In this document: positions 28,301-41,744 of the stretch, piece after piece | Layout: every line of letters starts with the position of its first letter | Numbering within the stretch: the stretch's first letter is position 1 | Assembly (NCBI GenBank): GCA_026874595.1 | Contig: CM049320.1 | Location: forward strand, 47,564,714-47,628,713 | DNA: 64,000 bases | Direction of reading: 5' to 3' | From: Sipunculus nudus | Taxonomy: Eukaryota; Annelida; Sipuncula; Golfingiida; Sipunculidae | Made by a program: the position numbers and the translations under genes | Notes under the pieces: generated by a model | Databases searched by the model: none | The model's input: only the letters and a program-made list of their open reading frames with translations | Told to the model about the DNA's origin: nothing

Positions 28301-31300
28301 CTTGTACTCAAGTACAGACCCCTGTACTTGTACTCAAGTGCATTGAAAAATTATGTACTTGTACTTGTACTTGTACTTGACAAATTCCGCAGTACTTGTA
28401 CTTGTACTCAAGTACTGACCCCCTGTACATGACCCAAGCCTGATAACAGCTGAGCGCCATGACCCATGGGTCCCTTGTTAATAACATGTGACTAACAAAT
28501 GTGAAATTTAATATAATCTGTCAATTTTAAGTGAACAGTTACACTTCAGTTCCAGCTTGTCATTAACTAATGCATGAATTTCTTGTAATTTCATTTAGTT
28601 TGTTCAGTTGCCATTATCTCAGGAGTGGTTTAATGTATTAGTTTTAAATTGTGCCTGTTCATAAAACTTGGACACCTCCATCTCTTCTCATGACCGGTGA
28701 TGCCATGAACAATCTTTTCCACATGACTTCTAGGCGTTTGCTTTGTGTGAAAGTCAAGTAAACTAAGGAGTGTTCAATGTATTGGTTTGAAATTTATCAT
28801 TTCCATCCATCTTAGATAGTTTTCTTGATATCAGATGGCAGGTGGCTCCACCTATCTTCCCATTTTCATAGTATCATTGATGTTTTTCTCAGTAGTAGTC
28901 TGCTGTATCAGCCAGAAATTTTGCATTTGCATAGATCTTATATATGTACATGTTGTACACGAATCTGGTGTTGCCACCTACAATTGTTTTCATGTAGCAT
29001 CCATCTATAAATCTGTTTTTAGTGAAAATTGCACCTATCTCAAGAGTAGATGGATGTATCAGCCCGAAGTTTGGCATATTTATCTGTTTTGGATAGCTTT
29101 GTTGTAAACCAAACAGGTGGCACCACCTAACAATTCCTATTTGTAGAATACATTGATGCCCTTTTCTCAGGAGTGGTTTGCCGTACTGGCCTGAAATTTT
29201 GGTTGTCCATACATCTAGTATGGAATTATCTAATACTTTATCATGTTCCAGAAATCTAACTCAAGATTTATCTACATTCACAATTTTAGGCCTATACACC
29301 AAATCATGCCAGATGAAGCCAGATGAAATTGATTGTAGGTGGCACATCACCATTCCAAGGTAAACCAATCCAAGATCAATGGACATGCAAACTTTTAGGT
29401 AGATACAGTAAACCACTCCTGAGACAAATTACAAGCTTATATAGAATGCCCTTAGGGAAACAGGTACCAAATACATCAATGCATTTAGTATCATATTCAT
29501 AGCCAATACCAATTTACTCCATCTTCATTCTCCGGCTGTTCAATGATCCCATTGCAATGGTATTCCTGTTATCATAACCAGTACCAACTGGTCAGACAGC
29601 TGAGCTAATGACATATAGGTCTCTTTTTGAATCAACCTCTTTTATACAAGTTATGCTGATCAATATTGTGATACCTATGAAATATTTTATTTGTAATTAA
29701 CGTTGGCAATTGTTAAATCTGACAGTGAATGAATGAAATAAATTACATTGATCAGCTTGCATGGTGTTTAAATGAACTGGCATTTAGATTCAGATCACTT
29801 GCAGTGACCTATTAGGACCATAAGCTTCACAGTTTGCAAGGACGGTTTATGTATTAGATGTGCAGTGACATTGTAATGCATGGGGAACACTAATGACCAG
29901 TCAGCTCCTCTCTCTGCCTGCTTGTTTAACACGGTATGTTAATGTTCCCTTCAGTTTTGGAGTGTCCGTGAAGATGAACATCCTCTTGTTCTCCCCGGCT
30001 CTCCTGATGCTGCTGCTGGTGTCACAAGGATTTGTGGGAACTTTTACTTGTCTTTCTGTTTGTGCACTCGTTCAGGTAAGTAAAATGCGCAGGTACAGGC
30101 AACATCAAATGCATTAGGTTTTAGACATTGTGTGACTAATAGAGGACTTTGAACCATTGTATATGCAATCAAGATTAATTGTGTCAAAAGCAGAAGCAGC
30201 ACCATAAATTTACATATGTTAATGTACAGAAAAATGTCCAGGTGAAACCTCTTTTCTTTACATACCAGGATTTTCTAACTTGACAACTACAGCTGAGATT
30301 CTTGACCCTGGGGACCTCCTTGTTTTGATTGTACTTAAGAATGATACCTAAATATGGGCATATTCATGATAACAATACACAAAATTTGTTTTATCGCCTC
30401 CCAGGTAAATGGCCGATCCTATTTAATATCACATTCTGCATACAGCGTTCTGCTGCCCCACTTCTAATACCAATTGCAGGTTAAAGCTAAGATTCCTTAT
30501 GTACGGAATGTGGCATGGGGCAGTGGAATGTGTGTTTAGAAATTTCATATGTACTGGCACGGCAGCATGCATGTTTTCTGTGTGTTGCTCCTGGATACCA
30601 TGTGGAAATGGCAAAAGTAGCTACATGTAGTGATTTGTTTTGAAGGCTGTGCATTCCTCATGCCTGATCTGCGCAAAAGGAATTTCATCTTAATTATTTA
30701 GTCAGTACCAATTTTATTCACATTCCCTACAAGGATTCTTAGCTTAATTGGTCCATTTTGAGTAAAAAATTTACATAAAAGTTCCATTATCTGAATATCT
30801 AATGCATGGTTTGCCTTGAATTAGATTCAGATAGAGGGTTGTGAAATTCAAAACCATTCAGTTTGAGTACAAAATCATTCAAATGCACCAATTTCTCAAT
30901 AATTTATTTGACAAATAGCCTCATCCATTGAATTGAACAAGTGAATTGAGTAACCTTAAAGTAGGATATATTGTCACAGGTCATCTTGTCAGCTGAGCAG
31001 AATAACCCATGGGTCACATAGTTTAAAACACTATATGCATGTAAACTTGATGTGAACATAGCATACTTACTTACTTTCAATCAGCTGCTCCTGGGTCTGC
31101 CTTTCCTGCTCACCAACCCTGCTGGGTACTTGCTGCGGTCGTTTGAGATCAGCCGACAATTTTTATTCAAGTGGACTGTGAATTGGAGGTTCTTACCAGA
31201 AGACATCTTCCAGAACAGATACTTCCATGTTGCACTGCTGGTCTTGCACCTGGCTGTCTTAATTATTTTTTTCATCACTAGGTGGAGCAGGTTTGTATGA

Positions 31301-34300
31301 CACCTATTCTCTGCGTTACCCAAATGCTTGCCGTACTTTCCATGAAATGATAAAATATATCCTTGTCCTCCTCACAGCAGTATCCTTGTCCACCTGACAG
31401 CAGTATCCTTTTCCTCCTCACAGCAGTATCCTTGTCCTCCTCACAGCAGTACCCTTGTCCCCTCACAGCAGTGTCCTTGTCCTCTTCAAAGCAGTATCCT
31501 TGTCCTCCTCATGGCAGTATCCTTGTCCTCCTCATGGCAGTATCCTTGTCCCCCTCACAGCAGTATCTTTGTCCTCCTCACAGTAGTATCCTTGTCCCCT
31601 CACAGCAGTATCCTTGTCCCCCTCACAGCAGTATCCTTGTCGCCCTCACAGCAGTATACGTGTCCTCTTCACAGCAGTATCCCTGTCCCATCCCTGTCCC
31701 CTCACAGCAGTATCCTTGTCCTCCTCACAGCATTATCTTTGTCCCCCTCACAGCAGTATCCTTGTCCCCTTCACAGCAGTATCCTTGTCCTTCTCATAGA
31801 AGTATCCTTGTTCCCCTCACAACAGTATCCTTGTCCTCCTTACAGCAGTATCCTTGCCCCCCTCACAGCAGTATACTTGTCCTCCTCACAGCATTATCCT
31901 TGTCCCATCACAGCAGTATCCTTGTCCTCCTCACAGCAGTATCCTTGTCCCCCTCACAGCAGTATACTTGTCCTCACAGCAGTAACCCTGTCCCCTCACA
32001 GCAGTATCCTTGTCTTCCTCACAGCAGTATCCCTGTCCCCTCACAGCAGTATCCTTGCCCTCCTCACAGCAGTATCCTTGTCCTCCTCACAGCATTATCC
32101 TTGTCCTCCTCACAGCAGTATCCCTGTCCCCCACACAGCAGTATCTTTGTCCTCCTCACAGAAGTATCCTTGTTCCCCTCACAGCAGTATCCTTGTCCTC
32201 CTCACAGCAGTATCCTTGTCCTCCTCACAGCAATATCCTTGTCTTCCTCACAGCCGTATCCCTGTCCTCTCACAGCAGTATCCTTGTCCTCCTCACAGCA
32301 TTATCTTTGTCCTCCTCACAGCAGTATCCTTGTCCCCTTCACAGCAGTATCCTTGTCCTCCTCACAGCATTATCCTTGTCCTCCTCACAGCAGTATCCTT
32401 GTCCCCCACACAGCAGTATCTTTGTCCTCCTCACAGAAGTATCCTTGTTCCCCTCACAGCAGTATCCTTGTCCTCCTCACAGCAGTATCCTTGTCCTCCT
32501 CACAGCAATATCCTTGTCTTCCTCACAGCATTATCCCTGTCCCCTCACAGCAGTATCCTTGTCCTCCTCACAGCATTATCTTTGTCCTCCTCACAGCAGT
32601 ATCCTTGTCCCCTTCACAGCAGTATCCTTGTCCTCCTCATAGAAGTATCCTTGTCCTCCTCACAGCAGTATCCCTGTCCCCTTCACAGCAGTATCCTTGT
32701 TCCCCTCACAGCAGTATCCTTGTCCCCCACACAGCAGTATCTTTGTCCTCCTCACAGAAATATCCCTGTCCCCTCACAGCAGTATCCTTGTCTTCCTCAC
32801 AGCAGTATCCCTGTCCCCTCACAGCAGTATCCTTGTCCTCCTCACAGCAGTATCCTTGTCCTCCTCACAGCATTATCCTTGTCCTCCTCACAGCAGTATC
32901 CCTGTCCCCTCAAAACAGTATCCTTGCCCCCCCCCCCTTCACAGCAGTATACCTGTGCCCTCACAGCAGTATCCTTGTCCTCCTCACAGCAGTATCCTTG
33001 TCCTCCTCACAGCAGTATCCTTGTCTTCCTCACAGCAGTATACTTGTCCATCTCACAGCAGTATCCTTGTTCACTGACAGCAGTATCCTTGTCCTCCTCA
33101 CAGCATAATCCTTGTCCTCCTCACAGTAGTATCCTTGTCCATCTCACAGCAGTATCCTTGTTTACTGACAGCAGTATCCTTGTCCTCCTCACAGCAGTAT
33201 CCTTGTCCTCCTCACAGCATTATCCTTGTCCTCCTCACACTAGTATCCTTGTCCCCCACACAGCAGTATCTTTGTGCTGCTCACAGAAGTATCCTTGTCC
33301 TCCTCACAGCAGTATCCTTGTCCATCTCACAGCAGTATCCTTGTTCACTGACAGCAGTATCCTTGTTCACTAACAGCAGTATCCTTGTCCTCCTCACAGC
33401 AGTATCCTTGTCCCCCTCACAGCAGTATCCTTGTCCTCCTCACCGCAGTATCCTTTAGATTTGATTCTGAGGTTAATCTTTTGGCCCTGTTGTCCTCAAG
33501 TTTATTGTTTGCTAATGGCATAACCATAGATTTATTTGCATTAATTTGTCACCCTGAATTTTCATAAGTTTGTTGTAGTGGTTTGGTCGATTCTAATATA
33601 CTCTTGACATCTGAGAATAACAGTATGGTATCATCTACATAATTATTTTTGCTTAAACTCATACTTATTTTTATTTAGACCGTGAAGCTTTCTATCTGTT
33701 CTAATTCTTTTTGCAAGTAATTCAGCACATAAAATTGACAAATATGGTGACAAGGGGGCATCCTTGGCTTACACCTCTTGATGGCTTAAAAACTCTGTGC
33801 ATCATCCATTATTTATGACACATGTTTTGGCATCATGATATAATATTTTTATCCATTTCTGCATGTTTTCCCCAAAATTAAAATATGTTAATGTTTTCCA
33901 AATAAATTGCCATTCCAAGCAATCAAACACTTTCTTAAATTGACTGATACTAAAAATCCTTCAACTATTGCTCCATTTATTGCTGTGATTATTATATTTA
34001 TATTTTCTCTAATGTATCATCCTTTCATAAACCCTGTTTGATCATTATTTATTAGTTTAGGCAATACTTTTTTTATTGTATTAGCTAAAAATCTTGAAAT
34101 TTATTTATAATCTGTATTCAATAATGTTATTGGCAACCAGTTTTTCAATTCTTGAAGGTTCCTGACTTTGGGCAACTGCCTGCCTTATCTGAGCTCAGTC
34201 AGCCCAGTACCACTGACTCAAAAGAATTTTAATGTATCAGCCTGAAATTTTTGCCTGTCTATGCATCTTTGATGGCTTTCTTATACACAGGATTGGTGTC

Positions 34301-37300
34301 GCCACCTACAATGATTTTTGCACAGTGTTTGTGCCTGCATGTTTCTCAGGAGAGATTTTAAATATCAGGCTGAAATTCGGCATATGTATACATCATAGCT
34401 TCAGTGTGTACAAGACTGGTGGCGCCACCTACAATTACTTTTGCCCAGTGTAGATCCCTGCTTATTTCTCAGGAGTGATTTGACATATCAGCTTGAAATT
34501 ATGCATTTTCATACATCTGGGATAGTGTTTTTGTTTACAAGACTTGTGGCCCTACTTACAATTTTTTTGGGGTTTCATGCATCTATGCACATAGCTCAAG
34601 AGTGGTTTGAAGTATCTGGCTGAAATTTTGCATGGCCATACATCTTCATTGTCTTTCTTGTACACAAGACTCGTGGCATCATCTACAATCATATTGTGTT
34701 GTGTTCATCCATGCCGTTATTTCAGGAGTGATGTTTGTGTAATTGGTGCGTACGGTGCGGTTCAAAATGTTTAGTATGCATTGTACATATACATTGTCTC
34801 ACATGTACTTGAAAAGTAATGGTCCAGCATGGAAGCATTTTACGTTATGTATATCCCATTGCATAGGTATGCATTAGGCCTGTAGGCCTTGATTATATGT
34901 AATTTTCATATATTTATTTTGTAGATCTCATGGTGGTGCAATAAAAATCATCAGGTTTGAGAACACACAGGGATCATTACAAGCAAATGGTATCCTTTCT
35001 AATCATAAATCTAGGCTTACACAGCTGAACTTAACCCAGAATACATGACTCCTTAGGCATTTATATTTGACTGGTAAGCCTACTTTATTCATGACAGAAG
35101 TCTTGTGGGGAAATACACTGCAACAGCCATCCATCCTCTTGCATTCACAATGTGGTAAACAGCAATAATCTTAACAATGGTAATGAGGGATCAATTACAG
35201 CAAAAGAATATTTTTGAAATTTTCTGCTTTCAGTGAATTTGCTTTCCTTTTCACCAGACATGGGGTCAATTCTGAATTGAATTGGTATTGAACTGGAATT
35301 GAAGGGAAAAGTCAATGAATTGGAATTGAATTGATTTGAAAAAAAGTGAAAATGAAATGAATTAGAATTGAATTGGAATTGAAGTAAACAGAGTACTTTG
35401 AATTGATCTGAATTGATGAACAAAAGTTCCAGCTCTCATATTCTTGTAATAGTTGCTCATTGGAAGATGCTCACAACTATCTTTGAGTAGTTAGTCAGAT
35501 TGAAAATCAGCAATGCTGTGTTTGGTTAAAGTCAGCGCAAATGTCTCTCATGGGTGACACAAACATCATAGCAAGCAGCTTGATTCTTAATCACTGTTAC
35601 TGAACTGTTTGTATCAATAGTTTCAGCACACCAGAGATGAGGATAATATTAATTTGATATTGAAATAGAAACTTACAGCTTTTCAAAGTAGTAGTACTAA
35701 TAATAGATATAAACTTGAGCTGTAACAGTAATGATAATGGAAGGCAAAGACTGCCAAAGTACAGGGTTTACATTTATTACCTTTTATAACTTCCCATTCC
35801 CTGCTGTACAAGCAAGTGATCAGATAATACTAGACTGGTGTGCTTAGACCAGCTGTTATAGATGTGGTGACCAGTAGTTCCTGATTAATTAAGGCACTGG
35901 TGACAGAACAAGCAAAAGCCATGAAATCAGAGTACATTCCATAGACTACTGGTCTGATTGCGTAATTCACAAAGTTACTAGTCCATGGTACCAGTGCTCA
36001 TTCAAGCACTAAGTGTGTTGACTGTGCAATAATAAGTATTGTTAGGGGGTATAACAGTGATCAGCACTTCAAATGATTAAGAGAACTTAAAAACAAATGT
36101 TTTTCATCACCCAGAAAAGAATATTTTGCTTTGTTTGTATATATCAATTGCAGTAGGACAAGGTAATAATAGCCACTTATTTGAAATACAAATAAATCTT
36201 AGACAGTTTTATCTCATCTTAGGGGAAAATTGCCCGTAAAACGAGAAAACAAACATTTTCAGGGTGCTATGCCTCACCACATGAAATGGTAAAACTCATA
36301 ATTACTGATAATTCATGAAAGTAAATTGGCAAATTCAGCCAATTCTGTACAAATAATAAGTTGTGTACTTGTTTAGAAGCAAAAGATCACCTGTTATAAC
36401 ACTCATTACACACCAATAAATTATCTTGCATTGAAGTTTTTGCAACTTTTTGCATTTGAATTAAACAAAAATTATTTGAATTTGTATTGATATTTTTCTC
36501 CAGTAGATTGAATTGAATTGGAATTTAAGTTACATAAATGTTCTTTAATTGGAATTGAAAAATTTGAAATGACCCCAGGACTTGATATCACAGTCACTTG
36601 AAAATTCTATAAGCAATATCTCAAAAACTGATTGACAGGTTTGTTTCAGATTTTGTATGTGTGTTAATATGGGCCTTGGGGAAAGTGTCTGATCAAATTG
36701 GTGTTATGCATGTAGGAGAGTGCCTCTGACCATGGATTATTCATTATGTGTTAAAGTCATATTAAATAATAGATTTAAGAATTTCTATTTAAGAGATACT
36801 TGGTGAATTTTTCAGGTAGTATTTACCTTAACTTGATGCAGACATTATTTTGCCTCTGTTCACAGCTAACTTTATTGGCATTTGCTTCAGTCGTTCCCTC
36901 CACTACCAGTTTTATGTATGGTATTTTCACACACTTCCATACCTTTTATGGTGCAGTGACATGCCAACGGTTTTCAGGTAGGCTAGCATTTAGACTTACA
37001 TTGCAGTTATTCTAAGATTCTTAAATACATAGTGCATCTACAGTCTGTACGTCAAATGGCCCTTTTCCTTTGTATGTCAGGCCTTCTGTCTGTTAACTGA
37101 ACAGAGCACAAACTTGTTTTGGCTTGGATGACTTACAGTCATGGTGATGGTTAGATATCTGCTAACAGAGCACAAATTAAAATTGTATAGTTTCACACAT
37201 GAAATTGTGCATACAGGTAGGGGCAAAAACTGTGATTATACCTGAAATTAGGTAAATGTAAAGACATTCTTTCAAGGAATTTAAAGCAAATTCATTCATT

Positions 37301-40300
37301 TTCCATTTTTAGCTCAGCTTACTATAAGTCATCTGAGATGAAGTCGTGGTCCATTGTCCGTTGTCCGTCCGTATGGCCGTCCATCTGTAAGACTAGCACC
37401 TTGGACCTAAGAATCTGAAATTCCACATACAGTTAGATATCCCCAGGCCACCCAGCGGTCCTACTTTTCCTACTTTTTCAACACTTGTCCTACTATGTCC
37501 TATGTTTCCTACTTTTTGGACCTAATTCCTAATTTTTTTCCAAAAAAGGCTTTGAAAAAAAAAGTTGGATTAAAGCTTTTTATCCTTGAAGATCTCTCAT
37601 AGCAAAGGATGATTACAAGTGGAACTTCTATGATGCAGTAAACAGCAATGATACCATTGCATAGCCCCACTGGTGCACTTCCTCAGATAATATGAGAGCC
37701 TCTGTCATGGTTGTTTATGTTGGTACTTTCATCCAAGCATGTTATCAGCCAGCCTAATTACTGCATTTCCAGCCCTGCAGCCAGCTGCATGGGTCACTTT
37801 GATACATGAAGGGGCTAGCCCATTATTACAACACAGGGGTGTACACTTAAACACATAGGGCTAGTTATTTGATAAGTTGATACAGGAGTGATGACTACAA
37901 TGATGCTCAGGTTGACCATTCTGGACATTCAAAGTACCCAATCTTGGCAAAATCAAATAAGGCAGCCCTGACTCTCAGCAATTGACTGCCTGATGTGGAA
38001 AGAGGATTTTCCATGAACAAAACTCTGGTGACAACCTCAATAGCAGGTTTAATGGAAAATTCTATTAATGGACTTAGAACTGTGCAGAACATTGCTAACA
38101 TGTGTGGAGAGCCTAGTTAGGTGCCTGTACATCCTAAGACAGTCCATTTTTAGCTCAGCTGACTATAAGTCACTTGAGCTATAGTCATGGTCCATTGTCC
38201 GTCGTCTGTCTGTCTGTCTGTCCGTCCGTCAATGCGGCATGTTTTGAAACCGTAAGACCTAGGAATCCAAAATTTGGCATAATGTTAGATGTCCCCAAGA
38301 TCTCCTACCAAGCCGAAAACCGTGTCTTTGCGACTTCGTTTGTTTGAGAAATTAAGGAAAAATCACAATTTTTTATCAAAAACCTATTTTCACACTTCAG
38401 GACTGTCTAATATCAAAACTACTCATCTGTTTTTCCTCATATTTACCATACATATTCCCCTATATAGTTCCTATGTACATGCCAGAAATTATGTCTGTAT
38501 TATATAATTTTAAAAAATTATGGGCCCAAACATAATGCGTTTTGTAAAAAATCAGGAAAGATATTTGATCACTTAACACAAAACATGTTAAAGCTATGGA
38601 CTTTTTTTCCCAGTAATATAACTTTAATTAATCAAAATTAAATTGTATACCCAAAATTAGATCAAAATCTTTTAAATTTTTTGAAATATTAACAAAAATA
38701 AAAAATTGGTACCTTAAATTTTGCCCAACTTTGACCATGGCATGTTTTTTTCCTGTAAGCACTGTGGATTTAATTTTCACAGCATGTTTTTGTTAGCATT
38801 TTGTCTGTGTAACACTGAAAACTTGAAACCAGTTAAACAAAAACTGTAGATTTTATTCAAATTTTCAAGCACCATGTAACATATTGTTTACATCAAGCTA
38901 TTGTTATGCAGTTTGCAAGAGCTCAGCTCCCCAGCTTCGACTCTCAGTTCCTAAAATTTGGCATACAATTAGATGTCTCCAAAATCCCCTACCATGCCAA
39001 GAATTTAGTCACTAGGACTTAATACCTTCGAGATATTAATGAAAAACTTCATTTTTCCATGAAAAACCCATTGTTACACTTCAAGACTGCCTAATATCAA
39101 AACCACTGATCTGACTTTAATTATATATAATATACATATTTTTCTATACATTCTCGATGCACATGCCAGAAATGATGTCAGTATTGTGTATTTGTTTTAA
39201 GTTATGGGCCCAAACATAATGTAAAAAATCAAGAAATGTATATTTACTCCCTTAACAAGAGGATTGCTGAAGCTAGAGATTTTATGTCAGGGATGTAACA
39301 TTATTTTATCAAGATTCAATTGAATACCCAAAATTAGTTCTGAATTTTTTCAAATTTTATAAGTTATTAGTATAAATATAAAATTAGTACCTTAAATTTT
39401 GCCAAACTTTGACCATGGCACATATGTTTCCTGTGAGCACTGTTGATATAATTTTCATATCATGCACACATAAGGATTTCAGCTTTTTAGTTTAGAAAGC
39501 TGAAAGAAATTGGCCAAAAATTGTAGCTTTTATTTATGTTTTTATGAGACCATGTCAGACATTAGCTCTCCCCAGCCCCTCTTGAGTCAGCTGTATGTTG
39601 ACCTTGTTGACCTTTCATCAAATTATGCACACTTGACGCAAGGCATACGCTGGGGCAGCCAGGCAGCTTATGGCCAGCCACAGATGATCCAGGTGTCCAA
39701 CCCAACTCATCTAGTAGTTTTAACTAACAACATAACAATAAACAATAAATTAATAATTTTTTATTGGTTTTTAATAACAAATTAAAGAAAATTGGAAAAG
39801 GAATTTGTTAGTTGATTATAACAGGAAATTAACTTGCAGTTACTGATGATACAAGAATCTTGTTTCGATTGATAGAATGTCACATATTCCAAATAACACT
39901 ATGCAGTCACCTATGGTATTTTCCAGTTCAATTTTAATGATAAAAAAATAAATCATATTATTCATTACTAATCATTAGGGATCATATGAAGGAAATTAAT
40001 GATAGACAAAGATGCAGTTGATAATATTAATCTAGATTCCTGCTGTGTCTAGTGTGTACATTGATGTGAAAATAGTCCAAAATGAATATATTACATTTAT
40101 TTTTTTTTTAATATGAATAAAAGCCATAAAACCAGGTACTTATGATCATTATTTAAATGTGTGAATTTGGATATTCTAGATTCTCAACATCATTGTTTGG
40201 TGAAAACTGAATAAATACCAGACATGGTGCGAATACTTTGCAAATGTATTTGAATACGAATATAAATATGTACTCCATTATAAAATTTCTTGCATAAGAA

Positions 40301-41683
40301 TGGGAATTCAGGTAAAAATGAAAGTATATGAATAGAAGTGCAAATACTTTCAAAATGTATTCATGAATGCATTCATGAATATATTCTTTTATATTATTTT
40401 AATAATCATTTCAGTTGTATTTTATTTTAAAAAAACATTTGATTCTCTTATTATTTTTAATAAAAATTATATTTGGGACAATTTGTAATTATTTTTAATA
40501 AATAGTTAAACTCTTATATTATATGCTCTGCTTATAAGTTATATGGCCAAGTCAAAATCTGTGTGACAATAGCACTCCATTTGTTAATAAAATAAATGAA
40601 ATCAATCATTTTCCCTGTCTCCAAAGATACTATCAAAATCATACATAAGCTAAACACCAACAACTCATACAGCTTATATTTATTACCACACAAAACAAGC
40701 ATGTGCCTCATTTCTAAATCATATTTTTTTATCATATATAACAGCTGAGCGCCGTGACCCATGGGTCCCTTGTTTTAGGAATGCCTATAAATTGTACAAA
40801 AAAGACCTTGTAAAGCAAAGGAAAGGGAAGGAAGCTGAAAAAAACCAGCAGGAGTCTAGAAGATGGTCTCTGCTGCTGGGGCTGGTGCCAGTGCGTGGCC
40901 TGCTTCAGGCTTTGCGGGTGTTGGTGCTGTTGCTTTCCTCAGTCATTTGTGTGGATTAAATGGTGGCTGCCCTTCCAGTTCCCTGCCTGGCTTGTTGGCG
41001 TCATGTCTATTGGCTCATCAAAATCATGATGAATAAAATTCTTATATAGAATGTAAGAATAACCATCATAGATATTGATGAATTCATTCATATAATTATA
41101 AAATATGTTATTTTTTTTTTCAAATTCTAGTATGTCCTACTATTTTCCCAAAAATGTCCTACTTTTTTTCAACTGGCTGCTGGGTGGCCTATATCCCCAA
41201 AATCTCTTACCATGCAGAAAATTTGGTCAATAGAATTTCGTTCCTTAGAGATATTAAGGAAAAACCTCAATTTTTTATTAAAAATCAATTTTTACACTTC
41301 AGAACTGCCTAATTTCAAAACTACTCATCTGGTTTTCTTCATAAATTTACCATAAATATTCCTATATATAGTTCCTATGTACATGCCAGGAATTAAGTCA
41401 GTATTGTATAACTGGAAAAAAAAGTTATGGGCCCAAACATAATGGACTTTGTAAAAAATCAGGAAAGATATTTGTGTTAAAGCTATGGACTTTTTTTCAG
41501 AAATACAACTTTAATTAATCAAAATTTAATTGTATACCAAAAATTAGATCAAAATCTGTTAATTTTTTTTTAAATATTGGCAAAAATATAAAATTAGTAC
41601 CTTAAATTTTGCCCAAGTTTGACCATGGCAAGTTTTTTCTTGTAAGAACATTTTATTTACTTTGAACAGTCGGTATATATATA

Positions 41684-41744
<61 letters not shown>

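Larger units (their letters stand above)
23407..28479. mobile_element. Element A, copy 3 (long-core type), carrying two nested hAT-like insertions
   Basis: It starts with the TTTTAGCTCAGCTGAC hairpin and ends CAGCTGAGCGCCATGACCC ATGGGTCCCTTGTT. The core is two units of about 690 bp (about 23500-24190 and 24220-24860) with 'gatgtccccaaaacctcc' and 'gttatgggcccaaacataatgc'. A 1.5-kb AT-rich tail is shared with copy 5 (39600-40740). Without the 2.0-kb insert at 26445 it is about 3.1 kb. Confidence 0.8.
37445..41190 (+). mobile_element. hAT transposon F with exact 8-bp target duplication, interrupted by element A copy 5
   Basis: The tips are AGGCCACCCAGCGGTCCTAC and the complement of GTTGCTGGGTGGCCT-like sequence ending at 41190 (shared AGGCCACCCAGC). 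ATATCCCC is duplicated exactly at 37437-37444 and 41191-41198. Subterminal regions repeat TCCTACTTTTT and TATGTCCTAC. A decayed transposase C-terminus lies inside. Without the nested insertion (38147-40774) it is about 1.1 kb, so it is an internally deleted copy. Confidence 0.88.

Noticed and set aside
31363-33373. Open frames of 581 and 620 codons encoding a proline/serine/cysteine-rich periodic protein
   Set aside because: They coincide exactly with a 23-bp array in ALG3 intron 6, two frames overlap and are equally open, and there is no unique sequence or start context outside the array.
36865-36977. Exon 8 starting at the later AG (CACAG|CTAAC)
   Set aside because: It would drop the conserved LFTA residues and not match exon 7's phase; the earlier GCAG at 36841 does both.
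37907-38101. 64-codon minus-strand frame
   Set aside because: It is antisense to the plus-strand hAT transposase signature VERGFSMNK, which is the better explanation.
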